This document shows, piece after piece, positions 34,926-45,287 of a stretch of DNA of 64,000 nt. The stretch is from Photobacterium sp. GJ3 (GTDB lineage Bacteria > Pseudomonadota > Gammaproteobacteria > Enterobacterales > Vibrionaceae): positions 2,170,001 to 2,234,000 of the forward strand of contig NZ_CP073578.1 of assembly GCF_018199995.1 (NCBI RefSeq), written 5' to 3'. Position numbers and translations under genes: made by a program. The notes under the pieces were generated by a model that was not told where the DNA came from, did no database searches, and was given only the letters and a program-made list of their open reading frames with translations. The stretch's first letter is position 1. Each line of letters opens with the position of its first letter.

Positions 34926-37900
34926 TCATCTCAACGTTGATTGCCCGAACTGGTAAGTCAGTGAAACGGTGAACTGGCTGACATCATTCACAGCCAGAAA
35001 ATAGCGATTAAATTTCCCGCCCACCAGCCACTGAGGATGGAGCGGATAATCCACACCGACACTCAGATAAGGATCGACGCCCCAGTCGGAAGACCGAATC
35101 GTCTCCCCCTGATATTCACTGAAATAATCAACCTCCCAGCGGTACACGCCGCCGCCAATGAGCAGACGCATCCCTTGTTCGTTGAGCAACGGATAACGCA
35201 CATCCAGTGCCACGCCGGAAGTCAGCGCCGGGGTGACTTTCACCACCTGGTCATGAAAATCAGCCGACGTTGTTCCATCCGGCATCAATGTGGCTTTGCC
35301 TTCGCCCTGATCCTGATACCGGGCAGTCACCAGCCATTGACTGTCGAAGGCATAACCCACACCAAGCGACCAGCCGTAATCACTGTCATCCTGAGACAGC
35401 ACCGTGGCATTCACAGGCTGCGGATGCTGATCGCTGGCTTTGCTTCTGCCCAGTTCAGCATCAATGAACCAGGCGGCCTGTGTATTCACACTCATCAGTG
35501 CCAAAACCAGGAACGCAAGGCCCTTTCTGCGCCGAAGGACAACAGCCAGGCCTGCCAGCACGCACAGCCACAGGACAGACAAGCTCCCCGCTCCCCGATT
35601 CTTCACAACATTGTCCTCACTCAGTGTGGTGGTCACTCTGACCTGCGCACGGGCCTCCAGCCCGGTTGCATCCTGAATGCGATAGGTCATCATACTTTCT
35701 CCTTCAAACCCGGCTTCCGGGGTAAAGGTCAGCGTCTGATCACTGTTCACCCGCACGGTTCCCCGATTCGCGACAGCCGACAGCACCGACAGCTGATCCC
35801 CGTCCGGATCGGAGTCGTTCCCCAGCACGGCGATCACCACCTCGGTCCGATCATTCGTTGTGGCAGTATCGTCGACGGCCACCGGATAATCGCTGTCGAG
35901 CACGGTCACTTTTGCCTGGGCACTGGCTGTCCCTCCCTGTCCGTCTGAAATGCTGTAGTTGATCGTGGCATCCCCAAAGAAACCATCCGGTGCCGTGAAA
36001 TGCACCTGATTCGACATCAGCCCGACCACGCCAAAATCAACAGAGGACGCCATCAGCGTGAGCGGATCCTGATCCGCATCGGTGTCATTCGCCAGTACAT
36101 CCAGCAGGATGTCGCCATTTCGGTTCAGCAACTGATGATCGTTCACGGCGTTGGGCAACTGATTGGGCCCCGCGGGCACACCCACACCGCCCGGATCCAT
36201 CACACTGCCATTCACTTCACCGTCATCATCGTTGACGCCACCATCTTCAATCGTCAGTTGCACACACCAGTCCCCTTCTTGAAGGCCGGCCTGCCACTGG
36301 CTGTCTCCCGGTGGCGGGCAATAACCGGCTTCTCCGGGTGCGGAAGCGATCCGGTTATTGGCATCCGTCACGAAATCCACCCATCCCTGATCTGTGGTGT
36401 ATTTTCTGTACACAGCATGGGCCGGGATCGGCAACCGTTGTGGCAACACCACCTGATACTGCTGGCCAGCCACTGGCAAACCCTGCGCGATGAAATCAAA
36501 CAGCCCGCCAATATTGGTCACTTCAGTATCCGCAGGAATTTCACCGGTCAGCAATTGCGCACCGCCCAGCGTATTACCGGCAATGGTCACGCCCTTGCGC
36601 AGACACACACCCGGATCGCCTTCCAGCAGGTAACGCTCAGAGACAATGGCTTGCTCCTGAATCACATTGCAGTCTGCAATCGCATCGAGGTAATCCGGAA
36701 TGCCATCCGTATCCCCGTCGGTGTAGCCTTCCCGATCGTCCGGCAACAAGTCACCATCGGTATCGCTGCCATCCAACGGGGTCAGCACCGCCGACACTTC
36801 CAGATAAACCCGCTGTTTCACCGACATGGCCGGTGCACCCGTGTCCGTGACAGTCACCGTGAGGGCATACATTCCCGGTGACAGCAGTGCGGGATCAAAG
36901 GTGAAGCGTTCGTCATCCGGGCTCAGGTCAGCCATCGCATGATCGCTGGCCTCCCACTGGTAACCGTGACTGTCCCCGGTATTCACATCACGGACTGAGA
37001 CCGTCACATTGACCTGACCACCTGAGTTTTCAATCAGATGCCGGGATTCCCCATCCTGCACCACACTCAGATCGACCGATGGCGCCACATTCCCTTCGAC
37101 AATCTGCAGCACAGAACTGGATTGACTGCCCAGATTCAAGGTCGGTGACAAGGTAATTTCCAGCGTTTCCGGCGCTTCGGCAAGGCCATCGCTCAGTATG
37201 TCAAAGGTCAGCACGCCCACAGTACCCTGCTGGATCATCACCTCGCCATCCACCAGCGTATGATCACTGCCGTCACTGGTCCCTGACACGGTATAAGGCA
37301 GACTGACCGGGTACACAGGGGCTGGCCCGTTCAGGTAAACCCGTACCTGTTCCGTCACGCCTTCCGTCGTCACGCTGTCTTTATCAATCGACACCAACGG
37401 ATGCACCGTCACCTGCTGACTGGCCTGAGATTCACGGCCTGCCGCATCCACGGCCCGCCAGTACACCGTATGCTGGCCCGGTCGGAAGAATGGCGCCTGA
37501 TCCACCAGAGAAACCGGTAAAGCTTTCCCCTGACTGTCGGTGGCTTTGGCAACCCCGAGATTGACCCGGGTCATGAGCCCGGTTGCCATCACGGTCACAT
37601 CGGCTGGGGGCTGAATCACAGGTGGCTGACTGTGAGACGATTCAATCATGACTTTGACCTGACCGATCTGAATGTCGCCTTCACCATCGCTGGCCCCATA
37701 TTTCAGTGCGATCACACCCTGCTGATCCGTGGTCAGCAACACCTGTCCGTTCTGAATCGATGCGGTACCTTTTCCTGTCGTCACCCAATGCAGGCGCAAC
37801 GGATTCTGATCGACATCTCTGTCATTGCTCAGCACATCCAGGTAATACCGGCCATCGGCACTGGCGGTCAGCTGATAGCTGTCCGACACAATCACCGGCA

Positions 37901-40900
37901 AATCATTCACCGGGGACACCGTAATCGACACGGTGTACACCGCTGACAGCCCCTCCCCATCTGTAACCTGATAAGTGAAGCTATCCGCGCCGAAGTAATC
38001 GGCCTGCGGCGTATACAGCCAGCCGCTACCTTGTTGCGTCAGGCTGCCATGCTGAGGCGACGCCCCAAGCACCAGACTCAGGGAAACACTGTCGACGTCC
38101 GTCATGGTGGGCAGAATTGCGAGATTCTGATCCTCCGCCAGCGTCACCGTCATGTCTTCACCCACCGGCGCATCGTTCACATTGACCACGGTAATGCTGA
38201 ATGCAGGCAGTGACACGGTTTCCGTGCCATCTGTCACGCTGATCATCACGCCACTGCTCGTGCCGACATGACTGTTGTCCGGCGTTCCGGAAAGCTGACC
38301 GTTCTGGCTGTTGAAGCTGGCCCAGACCGGCAGATTCTGAATGCTGAAGGTCAGTGCATCCCCATCAATATCCGTCACCTGAGGCAAGAAGCCGTAATGG
38401 CTGTCTTCCAGGACTTCCGTGGGTGGCAGCCCCGTCAGGACGGGTGCGTCATTGACGTTATTCACCGTAATGGTGAACGCTGGCAGTGATGCAGACTGAT
38501 CCCCGTCACTGACGCTGATCACCACGTTGGGATACTGGCCGACGGCATCGTTATCCGGCACGCCGGACAAACGGCCCGTCTGCGGATCAAAGCTGGCCCA
38601 GGCAGGCATATTCGTGACACTGAAGGTCAGCCCGTCATGTTCAATATCCGATGCCGTGGGCTGGAATGCATAAGTCTGATCCTGATCCACACTGAGCAAA
38701 GGCGTGCCACTGATGGTCGGTGCATCATTGACCGTATCGACAATCACAGACACGGTCGCGACATTCGAGGCGCTGCCCTCGTTATCCGCAATCGTATAGG
38801 TAAAGCTGTCATTTCCGGACTGATTCTCATCCGGGGTATAGCGCAGACTGCCGTTCCCCAAATCCTGCAATTGGCCCATCTGTGGCGGCGTCTGAATCTG
38901 AATGGCATTCAGATCCAGCGTCCCGTCCAGATCGCTGTCATTGCCGCTGACCGCGATATCAACCGGGGTGTCCTCCTGCGTCGTCGCCTGATCGGCATTG
39001 GCAACCGGCGCATCATTCACCGCCTGAACCGTCATGGTCACAGTCGCGATATTCGACCATGCCTCCAGATCATCTTTCACCCGATAGGTGAACTGATCCT
39101 CACCGCTGAAATTGGCTGCCGGGGTATAGACCACTGCACCATTGCTTTCAACGGTCACGCTGCCCTCGCCAGGTTGAGTGTCAATCGTCAGCGTTCCGGC
39201 CTGAATCGTGCCATCAATATCTTGATCATTCCCCAGCACATTCACTGTATGAGGCGTATCTTCCAGCAGCGTCGCGGTATCATCCGCGACCACAGGCGCA
39301 TCGTTGACGCTGACAACCGTGACAGAAACCGTTGCTGGCTGTGAAGTTGCCCCCAGGTCGTCCTGCACCACATAGGTGAAGCTGTCGCTGCCAAAGAAAT
39401 TCGCACTGGGGGTATAGGTCACCTGTCCATTGGCATCGATGCTGGTCTGCCCGTGCTGGGGCTGAGTGATCACCTGTACCGTACTGACATTGAGTGAGCC
39501 ATCAATATCACTGTCATTGGCCAGCACATCAATCACACCACTTTCATCCTCATTCGTTGCCAGACCATCCGCCACCGTGATCGGGGCATCATTCACCCCT
39601 GCCACGTTCACCGTCACCTGAGCGGTATTGGACACCAGCCCGGTGCTGTCCTGAACGGTATAACTCAGGGTATCCGTGCCCACATAATTCGCCCCCGGTT
39701 GATAGTGAATCTTGCCGTTCTCAACCGTCGCGGCACCATGGGTGGGCTGTGTCACCACAGTCAGCGAAGCTGCGTTTAGCGTATCCCCTGTATCCACATC
39801 GCTGTCGTTCGCCAGCACATCCAGCACCACCAATGTATCTTCATCTGTGCTGCCGACATCAGCCGTTGCCACCGGCGCATCAGCAACAGGTGTCACTGTC
39901 ACGGTGACTGTCGCCGGAGAAGAGACAGCGCCGTAGATATCCTGAACCTGATAGGTCAAGGTGTCTGTCCCGGCGAAATTCGCATCCGGCGTATACGTTA
40001 TGGTGCCTGTCCCGGTATTGATGCTGGTGGCTCCATGCAAAGGTGCTGTCACGACGGTGACACTGGCCGCATTCAGAGCGCTGTCTGCATCACTGTCGTT
40101 CGATAGCACATCAATCGCAATCAGGTGATCTTCCGAAACAGAGACCACATCGTCGGCTGCAACCGGTGCGAGGTTGGCAATGGTGAAGTGATAGACCGAA
40201 TCACCGCTGATACCGGCAAAGGCATTGCCCGCCATATCGGTTATCGCATCGTTCGTCATGGTGACGTAGTAAGCATGTGTCGGTGTGAAAGTGGTACTCG
40301 GATCCACCACCAGCTGATTGCCAGAAATGCTCACCTCGAGGTCAGACATTTCGTATGTCGCCAGCGTTGTTGCATCCGTGGCATCGATCAGACTCAGCGT
40401 GCCAGAGGGGTCACCAGTCTGAATGTCCTCGCTGAAAGTCAGGGTCAGATTGCTGTTGTAGCTGACGTTCGTCGCATCATTAGCCGGATTCAATTGGGTG
40501 ATATGCGGCGCGATGCCGTCATAGCTCACCGCCAACTGAATCGCAGCCAGATTTCCGTTGCCATTTGGATCGGTAAATCGGCCACTGGCGATATCCAGCG
40601 TGATATTCCCGTCGGTCACCGGCGTCAGCGTTGCACTAAAGCTGCTCCCACTTCCGGTAAAGCCCGACAACGTCCCGCCACTCACCGTGACATCTGCCGC
40701 TTCAAAATCTGTACTGTCTTCGGTCAATGTAAAGGTGATGTTCGCGGTTTCGCCCTGTTTTAACGCGGATTTGTCCGAGTTGATGGTCACACTTGGCAGT
40801 ACAGTATCCACACTGAGAGTAAGCTGGACAGCGGCTGTATTGCCATTCCCTGCGGCATCGGTAAACCTGTTCGCCGCAACATCGATGGTGCCGCCCGTCG

Positions 40901-42083
40901 TACTGTTCGCGTCAGGTGTAAAGGTCGCACTGTAGCTGGTGCCACTGCCGGTGAAATTCGTCAGCGTACCTCCGGAAACTGTCACATCTCCGGTGGCAAA
41001 ATCGCTGCTGCTTTCGCTCAGCGTAAAGGTCAGGGTCGCGGTTTCGCCCTGCTTCAAAGCTGTTTTATCGCTGGAGATATTCACCGTTGGCAACTGCGTA
41101 TCCACACTGATTGCCAACTGAGAAGCGGCTGTATTCGCGTTTCCTGCGGCGTCGGTAAAGACACCCGCGGCCACATTCACCGTCGCGCCAGCCGTACTGT
41201 TCGCGTCAGGTGTAAAGGTCGCACTGTAGCTGGTGCCACTGCCGGTGAAATTCGTCAGCGCACCACCAGAGACAATCACATCTCCGGCAGCAAAATCGCT
41301 GCTGCTTTCGCTCAGCGTAAAGGTCAGAGTCGCGGTTTCGCCCTGCTTCAAAGCTGTTTTATCGCTGGAGATATTCACCGTTGGCAACTGCGTATCCACA
41401 CTGATTGCCAACTGAGAAGCGGCTGTGTTCGTGTTCCCTGCGGCGTCGGTAAAGACACCCGCGGCCACATTCACCGTCGCGCCAGCCGTACTGTTCGCGT
41501 CAGGTGTGAAGGTCGCACTGTAGCTGGTGCCACTGCCGGTGAAATTCGCCAGCACACCACCAGAGACAATCACATCTCCGGCTGCAAAATCGCTGCTGCT
41601 TTCGCTCAGCGTAAAGGTCAGAGTCGCAGTTTCGCCCTGCTTCAAAGCTGTTTTATCGCTGGAGATATTCACCGTTGGCAACTGCGTATCCACACTGATT
41701 GCCAGCTGAGACGCGGCTGTGTTCGTGTTTCCTGCGGCGTCGCTAAAGACACCCGCGGCCACATTCACCGTCGCGCCAGCCGTACTGTTCGCGTCAGGTG
41801 TAAAGGCCGCACTGTAGCTGGTGCCACTGCCGGTGAAATTCGTCAGCGCACCACCAGAGACAATCACATCTCCGGCGGTAAAATCGCTGCTGCTTTCGCT
41901 CAGCGTAAAGGTCAGAGTCGCGGTTTCGCCCTGCTTCAAAGCAGATTTGTCGCTGGAGATATTCACCGTTGGCTGAACCGTATCTACCGCAATACTGAGT
42001 TGCGTTGCCGCTGTATTCCCGTTCCCTGCGGCGTCGGTAAACTGGTTGGCGGATACATTGATTGTTCCACTGGTGGCATTCAC
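34926..42083 (-). CDS. Giant Ig/cadherin-repeat surface protein, main part
   Basis: 2,385 codons continuing the protein begun at 44005; a one-base shift separates them. In order: four near-identical ~98-residue Ig-like repeats (LPTVNISSDKTALKQGETAT each) plus diverged ones; a Big_5-like domain (LTLTFSEDIQTGDPSGTLSL); a run of cadherin/VCBS-type domains (NDSDADSALNAASVTVV type); two He_PIG-like domains (MPAWASFDPQTGRLSGVPDN); a thrombospondin-3-like Asp-rich stretch (DTDGDLLPDDREGYTDGD); a GlyGly-CTERM-like segment (GAGSLSVLWLCVLAGLAVVL then RRRK, DNA about 35519-35594); and a ~185-residue outer-membrane beta-barrel (34929-35475) preceded by a signal-like LAFLVLALMSVNTQA. It is probably a Ca2+-stiffened adhesin. 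No RTX or T1SS signal is seen. Confidence 0.85.
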   Translation of the reverse strand: MNATSGTINVSANQFTDAAGNGNTAATQLSIAVDTVQPTVNISSDKSALKQGETATLTFTLSESSSDFTAGDVIVSGGALTNFTGSGTSYSAAFTPDANSTAGATVNVAAGVFSDAAGNTNTAASQLAISVDTQLPTVNISSDKTALKQGETATLTFTLSESSSDFAAGDVIVSGGVLANFTGSGTSYSATFTPDANSTAGATVNVAAGVFTDAAGNTNTAASQLAISVDTQLPTVNISSDKTALKQGETATLTFTLSESSSDFAAGDVIVSGGALTNFTGSGTSYSATFTPDANSTAGATVNVAAGVFTDAAGNANTAASQLAISVDTQLPTVNISSDKTALKQGETATLTFTLSESSSDFATGDVTVSGGTLTNFTGSGTSYSATFTPDANSTTGGTIDVAANRFTDAAGNGNTAAVQLTLSVDTVLPSVTINSDKSALKQGETANITFTLTEDSTDFEAADVTVSGGTLSGFTGSGSSFSATLTPVTDGNITLDIASGRFTDPNGNGNLAAIQLAVSYDGIAPHITQLNPANDATNVSYNSNLTLTFSEDIQTGDPSGTLSLIDATDATTLATYEMSDLEVSISGNQLVVDPSTTFTPTHAYYVTMTNDAITDMAGNAFAGISGDSVYHFTIANLAPVAADDVVSVSEDHLIAIDVLSNDSDADSALNAASVTVVTAPLHGATSINTGTGTITYTPDANFAGTDTLTYQVQDIYGAVSSPATVTVTVTPVADAPVATADVGSTDEDTLVVLDVLANDSDVDTGDTLNAASLTVVTQPTHGAATVENGKIHYQPGANYVGTDTLSYTVQDSTGLVSNTAQVTVNVAGVNDAPITVADGLATNEDESGVIDVLANDSDIDGSLNVSTVQVITQPQHGQTSIDANGQVTYTPSANFFGSDSFTYVVQDDLGATSQPATVSVTVVSVNDAPVVADDTATLLEDTPHTVNVLGNDQDIDGTIQAGTLTIDTQPGEGSVTVESNGAVVYTPAANFSGEDQFTYRVKDDLEAWSNIATVTMTVQAVNDAPVANADQATTQEDTPVDIAVSGNDSDLDGTLDLNAIQIQTPPQMGQLQDLGNGSLRYTPDENQSGNDSFTYTIADNEGSASNVATVSVIVDTVNDAPTISGTPLLSVDQDQTYAFQPTASDIEHDGLTFSVTNMPAWASFDPQTGRLSGVPDNDAVGQYPNVVISVSDGDQSASLPAFTITVNNVNDAPVLTGLPPTEVLEDSHYGFLPQVTDIDGDALTFSIQNLPVWASFNSQNGQLSGTPDNSHVGTSSGVMISVTDGTETVSLPAFSITVVNVNDAPVGEDMTVTLAEDQNLAILPTMTDVDSVSLSLVLGASPQHGSLTQQGSGWLYTPQADYFGADSFTYQVTDGEGLSAVYTVSITVSPVNDLPVIVSDSYQLTASADGRYYLDVLSNDRDVDQNPLRLHWVTTGKGTASIQNGQVLLTTDQQGVIALKYGASDGEGDIQIGQVKVMIESSHSQPPVIQPPADVTVMATGLMTRVNLGVAKATDSQGKALPVSLVDQAPFFRPGQHTVYWRAVDAAGRESQASQQVTVHPLVSIDKDSVTTEGVTEQVRVYLNGPAPVYPVSLPYTVSGTSDGSDHTLVDGEVMIQQGTVGVLTFDILSDGLAEAPETLEITLSPTLNLGSQSSSVLQIVEGNVAPSVDLSVVQDGESRHLIENSGGQVNVTVSVRDVNTGDSHGYQWEASDHAMADLSPDDERFTFDPALLSPGMYALTVTVTDTGAPAMSVKQRVYLEVSAVLTPLDGSDTDGDLLPDDREGYTDGDTDGIPDYLDAIADCNVIQEQAIVSERYLLEGDPGVCLRKGVTIAGNTLGGAQLLTGEIPADTEVTNIGGLFDFIAQGLPVAGQQYQVVLPQRLPIPAHAVYRKYTTDQGWVDFVTDANNRIASAPGEAGYCPPPGDSQWQAGLQEGDWCVQLTIEDGGVNDDDGEVNGSVMDPGGVGVPAGPNQLPNAVNDHQLLNRNGDILLDVLANDTDADQDPLTLMASSVDFGVVGLMSNQVHFTAPDGFFGDATINYSISDGQGGTASAQAKVTVLDSDYPVAVDDTATTNDRTEVVIAVLGNDSDPDGDQLSVLSAVANRGTVRVNSDQTLTFTPEAGFEGESMMTYRIQDATGLEARAQVRVTTTLSEDNVVKNRGAGSLSVLWLCVLAGLAVVLRRRKGLAFLVLALMSVNTQAAWFIDAELGRSKASDQHPQPVNATVLSQDDSDYGWSLGVGYAFDSQWLVTARYQDQGEGKATLMPDGTTSADFHDQVVKVTPALTSGVALDVRYPLLNEQGMRLLIGGGVYRWEVDYFSEYQGETIRSSDWGVDPYLSVGVDYPLHPQWLVGGKFNRYFLAVNDVSQFTVSLTYQFGQSTLR
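40865..42045 (-). repeat. 294-bp tandem coding repeats
   Basis: At least four near-identical copies of a 294-base unit. The same site (GCACTGTAGCTGGTGCC on the plus strand) recurs at 40927, 41221, 41515 and 41809, exactly 294 bases apart, with only scattered differences. Each unit encodes one 98-residue Ig-like domain. Confidence 0.9.
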
Positions 42084-44005
42084 GGCGGGGTGTAAGTCGC
42101 GGTATAGACCATGCCGCTACCGCTAAAGCTTGACAGGGTGCCTCCGGCGGTTGTGACATCAGCGACAGCAAAGTCAGTACTGCTTTCACTCAGTGTGAAA
42201 GTCAGCGTTGCGCTTTCTCCGGCTTTCAGGGCTGGCTTATCGCTGCTAATCGCCACGGTTGGCCGGGCAGTATCCACGGCGATCGACACTTGCGTGGCCG
42301 CTGTATTGGCGTTCCCTGCGGCATCGGTAAAGATACCGGCAGGTAAATTCAGGGTTGCTGTGGTTTCTGTGTCCGGATCGGGTGTAAAGATCGCAGAATA
42401 ATTCAGTCCAACGCCTGTGAAATTAGATAAGGATCCACCGGAAACAACAACATCAGACACAATAAAATTAGAACTGATCTCACTGAGCGTGACTGATATC
42501 AGTGACGTTTCTCCGGATTTCAATGTGTTTTTGCTGCTGGTAAAACCTGAGATGCCGGGCTGAAGCGTATCCAGCGTTGCAGTATTCGTCACGGCTGAAG
42601 CCGTATTCCCTGCGCTATCCGTGAGCGTGGCAGATAACGTCAGCAAACCGTCGGACAAACCGCTCAGATTCAGTCCCGTGACAGACTGGGATGCATTGCT
42701 GATCGACCCCGATCCTGTCACGTGCGGTCCACCACCACTGGAACTGATGGTATAGGCGAAATCTGTGCCCACCTCCGCTGAGGCAAAGGTAAAGGATGCC
42801 GCAGCAACATCGGCACTGGTATAAAACAGCTGACCAAAGGCGACGCTTTGCCCGGTCGGCACCACCTGATCAATGGTGACATTCAGGGCGGAAGATGCCG
42901 GGCTGTCATTGATCCCATCTGTCGCCGTGGCCGTGAATGCATGCGTGACGTTCGATGCCAGAGCGCTGATGGTGATGCTCCAGTTCCCTCCTATGGCAGT
43001 CGCTGAGCCGATCTCTGTTCCCCCAGCCTGATTACTGAAAAGCTTGACTGTACTGCCTGCATCCGCGGTGCCGGTAAAGGTCAGCGTGGTGAGATTCGTG
43101 AGGTTATCACTGTCGGAGGTACCGCTGTCTGATCCAGCGGACAAATCCGGTGTGGAAGGTGCCGGAGGTGCGACATCATCTGCCACGGTAACCGAGAAGG
43201 TTTTTTGAAAGGTCGTCGTGCCATCGTGAGTCTGTATACAAACGTTGTAGTTCCCTGCCGACAAAGCACTCCCGGTCTCCAGTGTCGCACTATTGATTTG
43301 AAACTGGCTATTCGCTGCATCTGAGGTACAACTGCCAGACGCACTAGTGCCTTGCGAAACCAGTAAATAACTGTGTGTGTCCCCGCTGTCTGCATCTGTC
43401 GTCGACAAGGTGCCCACATCGGCGCCGGATGCGGTCGCAGACTGATTGATGCTGGTTGACGTCAGACTGATATTGGTCGGGGCGCTGTTGGATGGCGCCG
43501 AGTTACACTCACTATCCGTTGAGCATATTTTGCCGTCATAGGGCCCGCCATAACAGATACCTTCATAACACTCCCAGGCAGCATTCATCGCTTCACCAGC
43601 GCGACTACCTGTCCCCGTTCGGGAACCCGGACCGACGATTCCGGTTGTGAGTTCACCAACAACCCGCTTTCCTGCCTGAATCCCTTTTTTAAGGTGATTG
43701 GTTTGTTCCAAAAAGGTATTCAGATCAAATTCCAGACCAGCGTTCGGCTGCATTTCTGTGCTGACAAAAGCCGTCTGAGTTTCGCCCGGTCGGGATTGTT
43801 TTGGAGTAGAAAGGGGTTCTTCAGCAGAAGCGGCGGCAATCAATAAATGACTCCCCGCCAACCCTAGCGCCAGTGAGGTTATCCAGCGAGCCACATCCTT
43901 TTGAACGGGGTGAAGTGACAATGACTCTGCACTCACTTCATCCGAGCATGTGAATAGCCGTCGCGTAGCCTGAGCCAGATGCGACATCATCTGTCCGTTG
44001 ATCAT
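42080..44005 (-). CDS. Giant surface protein, N-terminal part (frameshifted)
   Basis: 641 codons. A long n-region is followed by a signal-peptide-like hydrophobic stretch (ITSLALGLAGSHLLIAAASA, about residues 42-61). Then come a Cys-rich patch (CYEGICYGGPYDGKICSTD), a cadherin-like domain and several Ig-like domains of the type repeated downstream. The frame stops in the middle of an Ig domain (TATYTPP) where the next frame continues exactly (VNATSGTINVSANQFTDAAG). One base is missing in or near the GGGG run at 42087-42090. So this and the 34926-42083 frame are one gene of ~3,025 codons, broken by mutation or sequencing error. Confidence 0.82.
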   Translation of the reverse strand: MINGQMMSHLAQATRRLFTCSDEVSAESLSLHPVQKDVARWITSLALGLAGSHLLIAAASAEEPLSTPKQSRPGETQTAFVSTEMQPNAGLEFDLNTFLEQTNHLKKGIQAGKRVVGELTTGIVGPGSRTGTGSRAGEAMNAAWECYEGICYGGPYDGKICSTDSECNSAPSNSAPTNISLTSTSINQSATASGADVGTLSTTDADSGDTHSYLLVSQGTSASGSCTSDAANSQFQINSATLETGSALSAGNYNVCIQTHDGTTTFQKTFSVTVADDVAPPAPSTPDLSAGSDSGTSDSDNLTNLTTLTFTGTADAGSTVKLFSNQAGGTEIGSATAIGGNWSITISALASNVTHAFTATATDGINDSPASSALNVTIDQVVPTGQSVAFGQLFYTSADVAAASFTFASAEVGTDFAYTISSSGGGPHVTGSGSISNASQSVTGLNLSGLSDGLLTLSATLTDSAGNTASAVTNTATLDTLQPGISGFTSSKNTLKSGETSLISVTLSEISSNFIVSDVVVSGGSLSNFTGVGLNYSAIFTPDPDTETTATLNLPAGIFTDAAGNANTAATQVSIAVDTARPTVAISSDKPALKAGESATLTFTLSESSTDFAVADVTTAGGTLSSFSGSGMVYTATYTPP

Positions 44006-44213
44006 AGTCTGCCTGCAATCATGTGATACGAAAGGTGCGCTGTTCGTTTCACTTCATCCATTGATAGAACGAACAGAAACCCGGCTCATGAATTAATATT
44101 TCAATGCAACCTGTCGCTATTGAATCAGAAGACTATGAGTGTGCAAGAAAGTCACGCCAAAAACATGACAAAAAGGAATATCCAGAAGTTAAAAATGTGC
44201 CAAAGCGCAATAT
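44006..44213. other. Spacer upstream of the giant gene
   Basis: 208 AT-rich bases between the TIGR03032 gene and the giant gene, both on the minus strand. It probably holds the giant gene's own promoter. No clear boxes or hairpins were picked out. Confidence 0.35.
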
Positions 44214-45287
44214 TCAATGCGCAAAGAAATCTTTCATTTCATCAGATTGTATCTCAACAAACCGCGGTGCGGCGCTTCCGAAGAGGAGCTCAACATCATA
44301 AATCTGATTCAGAGCGCCAGAAAACGTCAGACGAGCAATTTCATTGCGATCCCGAAGATCGATCACTATCACACCAGAAGCCAGCGACGTTTGCATTTGC
44401 AGCAAAGGCATATCCACATGCCGTTTCAAGCCATCTTTCGCCGGACGGACAACAGACAAACCGATAAACGCCATATCGCCGACCAATCTCAGGCCACGGG
44501 TAAAACCGTTTAACTCAGCCACCAGCTCCAGATCAGAGCGGGATGCAGGCAGGTTATTCTCTTTACAGCGCCACAACCGGCCAGTGCCAGATTCACAAAA
44601 GTACAGGTATCCATTGTGGATTCGTGGGGAGTGAGGCAGGCTCAGACCATCTGCCACAATCTGGTTATCCCTTATCCGCATCACGGCTCCTTGAAAGCTA
44701 CTATCCGCCCGCCAGCCATAGGGCTGGTCTGTCCCGGAAAAATAGCTGACATAAGCCGGCACGCCGTCTTTCATCGCTAAACCATTCAGGTGGCACCGAT
44801 CTTCAGCAACCAGTTCAGAAATAAACGGTGGTTTCCAGACTAACTCAAAGCTCTTGCCGTAAACGGCCCGGGCAACACAATTAAACCGGGTATTGATCAA
44901 AAAAAGCCCTTCCTTCCCCCAGGCCAGATCATGGGTGTTCAGATAACCCGTGGTGATGGACCCGCTAGGATAATACAGGCTATCCCAGCCAGAAAAGGCA
45001 CCAGCCGGACTGGCATCTCCCGGCTGCGCTTCGATTCGCCGGTAATCCCAGATTTGATGGTAAGCCGCTAGAGATAAACGCTGCTGATCGTCACTGAGTG
45101 CTATTCCCAGAAGCTGTGGCAGCCGGACATGCTCGACCCGTAAATCATCACCGTCGCTGCTGATCACAAACAGGCAATCCAGATTGTGGGCGCTCACCAA
45201 TAAACTGCTGTTCATCGCTTTCAGTAATAACGGGAAACGCGCGCAGCTCGTCATGCCGTAATTCAGCGTTTTTTGTTCATTGTTCAT
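44214..45287 (-). CDS. TIGR03032/DUF4915-type protein
   Basis: 357 residues resembling the TIGR03032 family, beta-propeller-like proteins of unknown function. It has recurring short beta-rich units and motifs such as GYLNTHDLAWGKEGLFLINT, DRCHLNGLAMKDGVPAYVSY, LPHSPRIHNGYLYFCESGTG and RGLRLVGDMAFIGLSVVRP. The start at 45287 is taken because the upstream extension looks non-coding, though its ribosome-binding site is weak. No signal peptide. It is divergent from the hydroxylase-sulfotransferase gene and lies upstream of the giant protein gene. Similar proteins often sit beside sulfotransferases, so a joint role is likely. Confidence 0.75.
   Translation of the reverse strand: MNNEQKTLNYGMTSCARFPLLLKAMNSSLLVSAHNLDCLFVISSDGDDLRVEHVRLPQLLGIALSDDQQRLSLAAYHQIWDYRRIEAQPGDASPAGAFSGWDSLYYPSGSITTGYLNTHDLAWGKEGLFLINTRFNCVARAVYGKSFELVWKPPFISELVAEDRCHLNGLAMKDGVPAYVSYFSGTDQPYGWRADSSFQGAVMRIRDNQIVADGLSLPHSPRIHNGYLYFCESGTGRLWRCKENNLPASRSDLELVAELNGFTRGLRLVGDMAFIGLSVVRPAKDGLKRHVDMPLLQMQTSLASGVIVIDLRDRNEIARLTFSGALNQIYDVELLFGSAAPRFVEIQSDEMKDFFAH

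Noticed and set aside
35037..41709. Many plus-strand open frames opposite the giant gene
   Set aside because: They mirror the minus-strand gene's repeat structure and codon bias and encode no recognisable protein.
40865..42045. Regular repeats that could suggest a CRISPR array or satellite DNA
   Set aside because: The 294-base period is in frame with a large open frame and each unit encodes one Ig-like domain; there are no short repeats with unique spacers.
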